From Adineta vaga (lineage: Eukaryota; Rotifera): DNA of 64,000 nt. Within the stretch, counting starts at the first letter, position 1; every line of letters starts with the position of its first letter. The notes under the pieces were generated by a model, which ran no database searches, was not told the origin of the DNA, and saw only the letters and a program-made list of their open reading frames with translations. Positions 63,429 through 64,000 of the stretch are shown here, one piece after another. Both the position numbers and the translations under genes were made by a program. Where the stretch lies: positions 5,146,001-5,210,000 of the forward strand of contig CP075497.1 of NCBI GenBank assembly GCA_021613535.1, written 5' to 3'.

Positions 63429-64000
63429 TCGATCAATAATTTCTATGCCTAAAACAAGAAAAAGAAAATAGAAATAAATAAAGAAATTTTCTTCCATACT
63501 ATTAAAAAAATCCCTTTGAATAAAACGCGTTGTTACTCTCTGTGTGTCGTCTTATGCAACTAACGATCATAGACGACTTCAAATAGCTACGACTAGAACG
63601 CAAAAAAAATGTGACGAGGAAAGGAAAGAAAGTTAAAAAAACACAATCTAGAACACAGAATCAACCGATGCTTTTTTTCCTCCTTACATTTTTATGCCAT
63701 ATTTTCTTTTGAAGATGCTGCACTGGAAATCCGTTGACGTCACACCTGTGTTACATCTCGCATGGAAAGTAAAAGAATCTTATGATTATCAGTAAACAAA
63801 TCGAGATTCTATCATACGCTCGAAAACCTAGTCATCTTAGGACTGACAAGAAGAGAATATCATTTCATTTCTGTCATATTGTTACTTTAACGAAAATTAT
63901 AACATTTCAGTTACGAATTATATCGAATAAATAACATTTTATTCGCAACAAAAGTCAGCATAATAAATGAATCTAACAGTGAAGTTTTCTCATCGATGAT
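63429..64000. promoter_or_regulatory. 5' region of the nuclear receptor
   Basis: No coding sequence seen. Probable 5' UTR/promoter of the minus-strand receptor gene, or an intron if a further 5' exon lies outside the window. Confidence 0.4.

Overview
This is a eukaryotic (animal) nuclear window: AT-rich, gene-dense, on both strands. Most protein genes are cut by short GT-AG introns, generally about 45 to 75 nt. Exon boundaries were worked out by reading frame and family conservation and may be a base or two off. Recognisable metazoan genes are CCT7, MNT (Max network), NDUFV2, PRKAB (AMPK beta), GTF3C4, ARF1, RPS2, TATDN1, CCNY (cyclin Y), an eRF1 paralogue, SALL (spalt) and an NR1-type nuclear receptor. 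RNA genes are one tRNA-Gly(GCC) and one U2 snRNA. Two enzymes animals normally lack, dihydroxy-acid dehydratase and a bacterial LdhA-like D-lactate dehydrogenase, sit among these genes and carry introns. That mix, with the compact layout and candidate spliced-leader acceptors, suggests a bdelloid rotifer; this is inference, since no species marker is present.

Layout. 1-2.4 kb: 3' part of CCT7 and an unrecognised gene. 2.4-7.0 kb: gene-poor, ending in a pyrimidine-rich stretch before MNT (7.0-10.0 kb). 10.3 kb: tRNA-Gly. 10.8-13.8 kb: DHAD then NDUFV2. 14.9-18.5 kb (minus): membrane-anchored copine-type VWA protein. 20.6 kb: U2 snRNA. 21.4-25.9 kb (minus): PRKAB and GTF3C4. 26.9-32.7 kb (plus): ARF1, two tightly spaced small genes (possible operon), a doubtful membrane ORF, and a large IRG-like GTPase with a Cys-rich finger. 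33.1-37.4 kb (minus): D-LDH, RPS2, TATDN1. 37.9-39.1 kb: low-complexity unknown. 40.1-41.9 kb (minus): CCNY with a frameshift. 42.6-43.2 kb: Ly6/three-finger protein. 43.4-44.8 kb (minus): intronless eRF1-like gene with a changed NIKS motif. 45.6-47.6 kb (minus): SALL, followed by a 3.2 kb gene-free region. 50.9-53.1 kb: RING-TPR gene with two frameshifts. 53.2-54.0 kb (minus): two small membrane/secreted proteins. 54.9-56.8 kb: mucin-like membrane protein. 58.0-59.3 kb (minus): another membrane ectodomain gene with a frameshift. 61.0-63.4 kb (minus): nuclear receptor.

The genes form no single pathway; most are housekeeping or developmental regulators in ordinary order. The accessory layer is the two probable transfers, the IRG-like GTPase, the RING-TPR gene and several Ser/Thr/Cys-rich surface proteins. 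Single-base frameshifts in three genes (CCNY, RING-TPR, the 58 kb gene) need read-level checking: they are either assembly errors or decaying copies.
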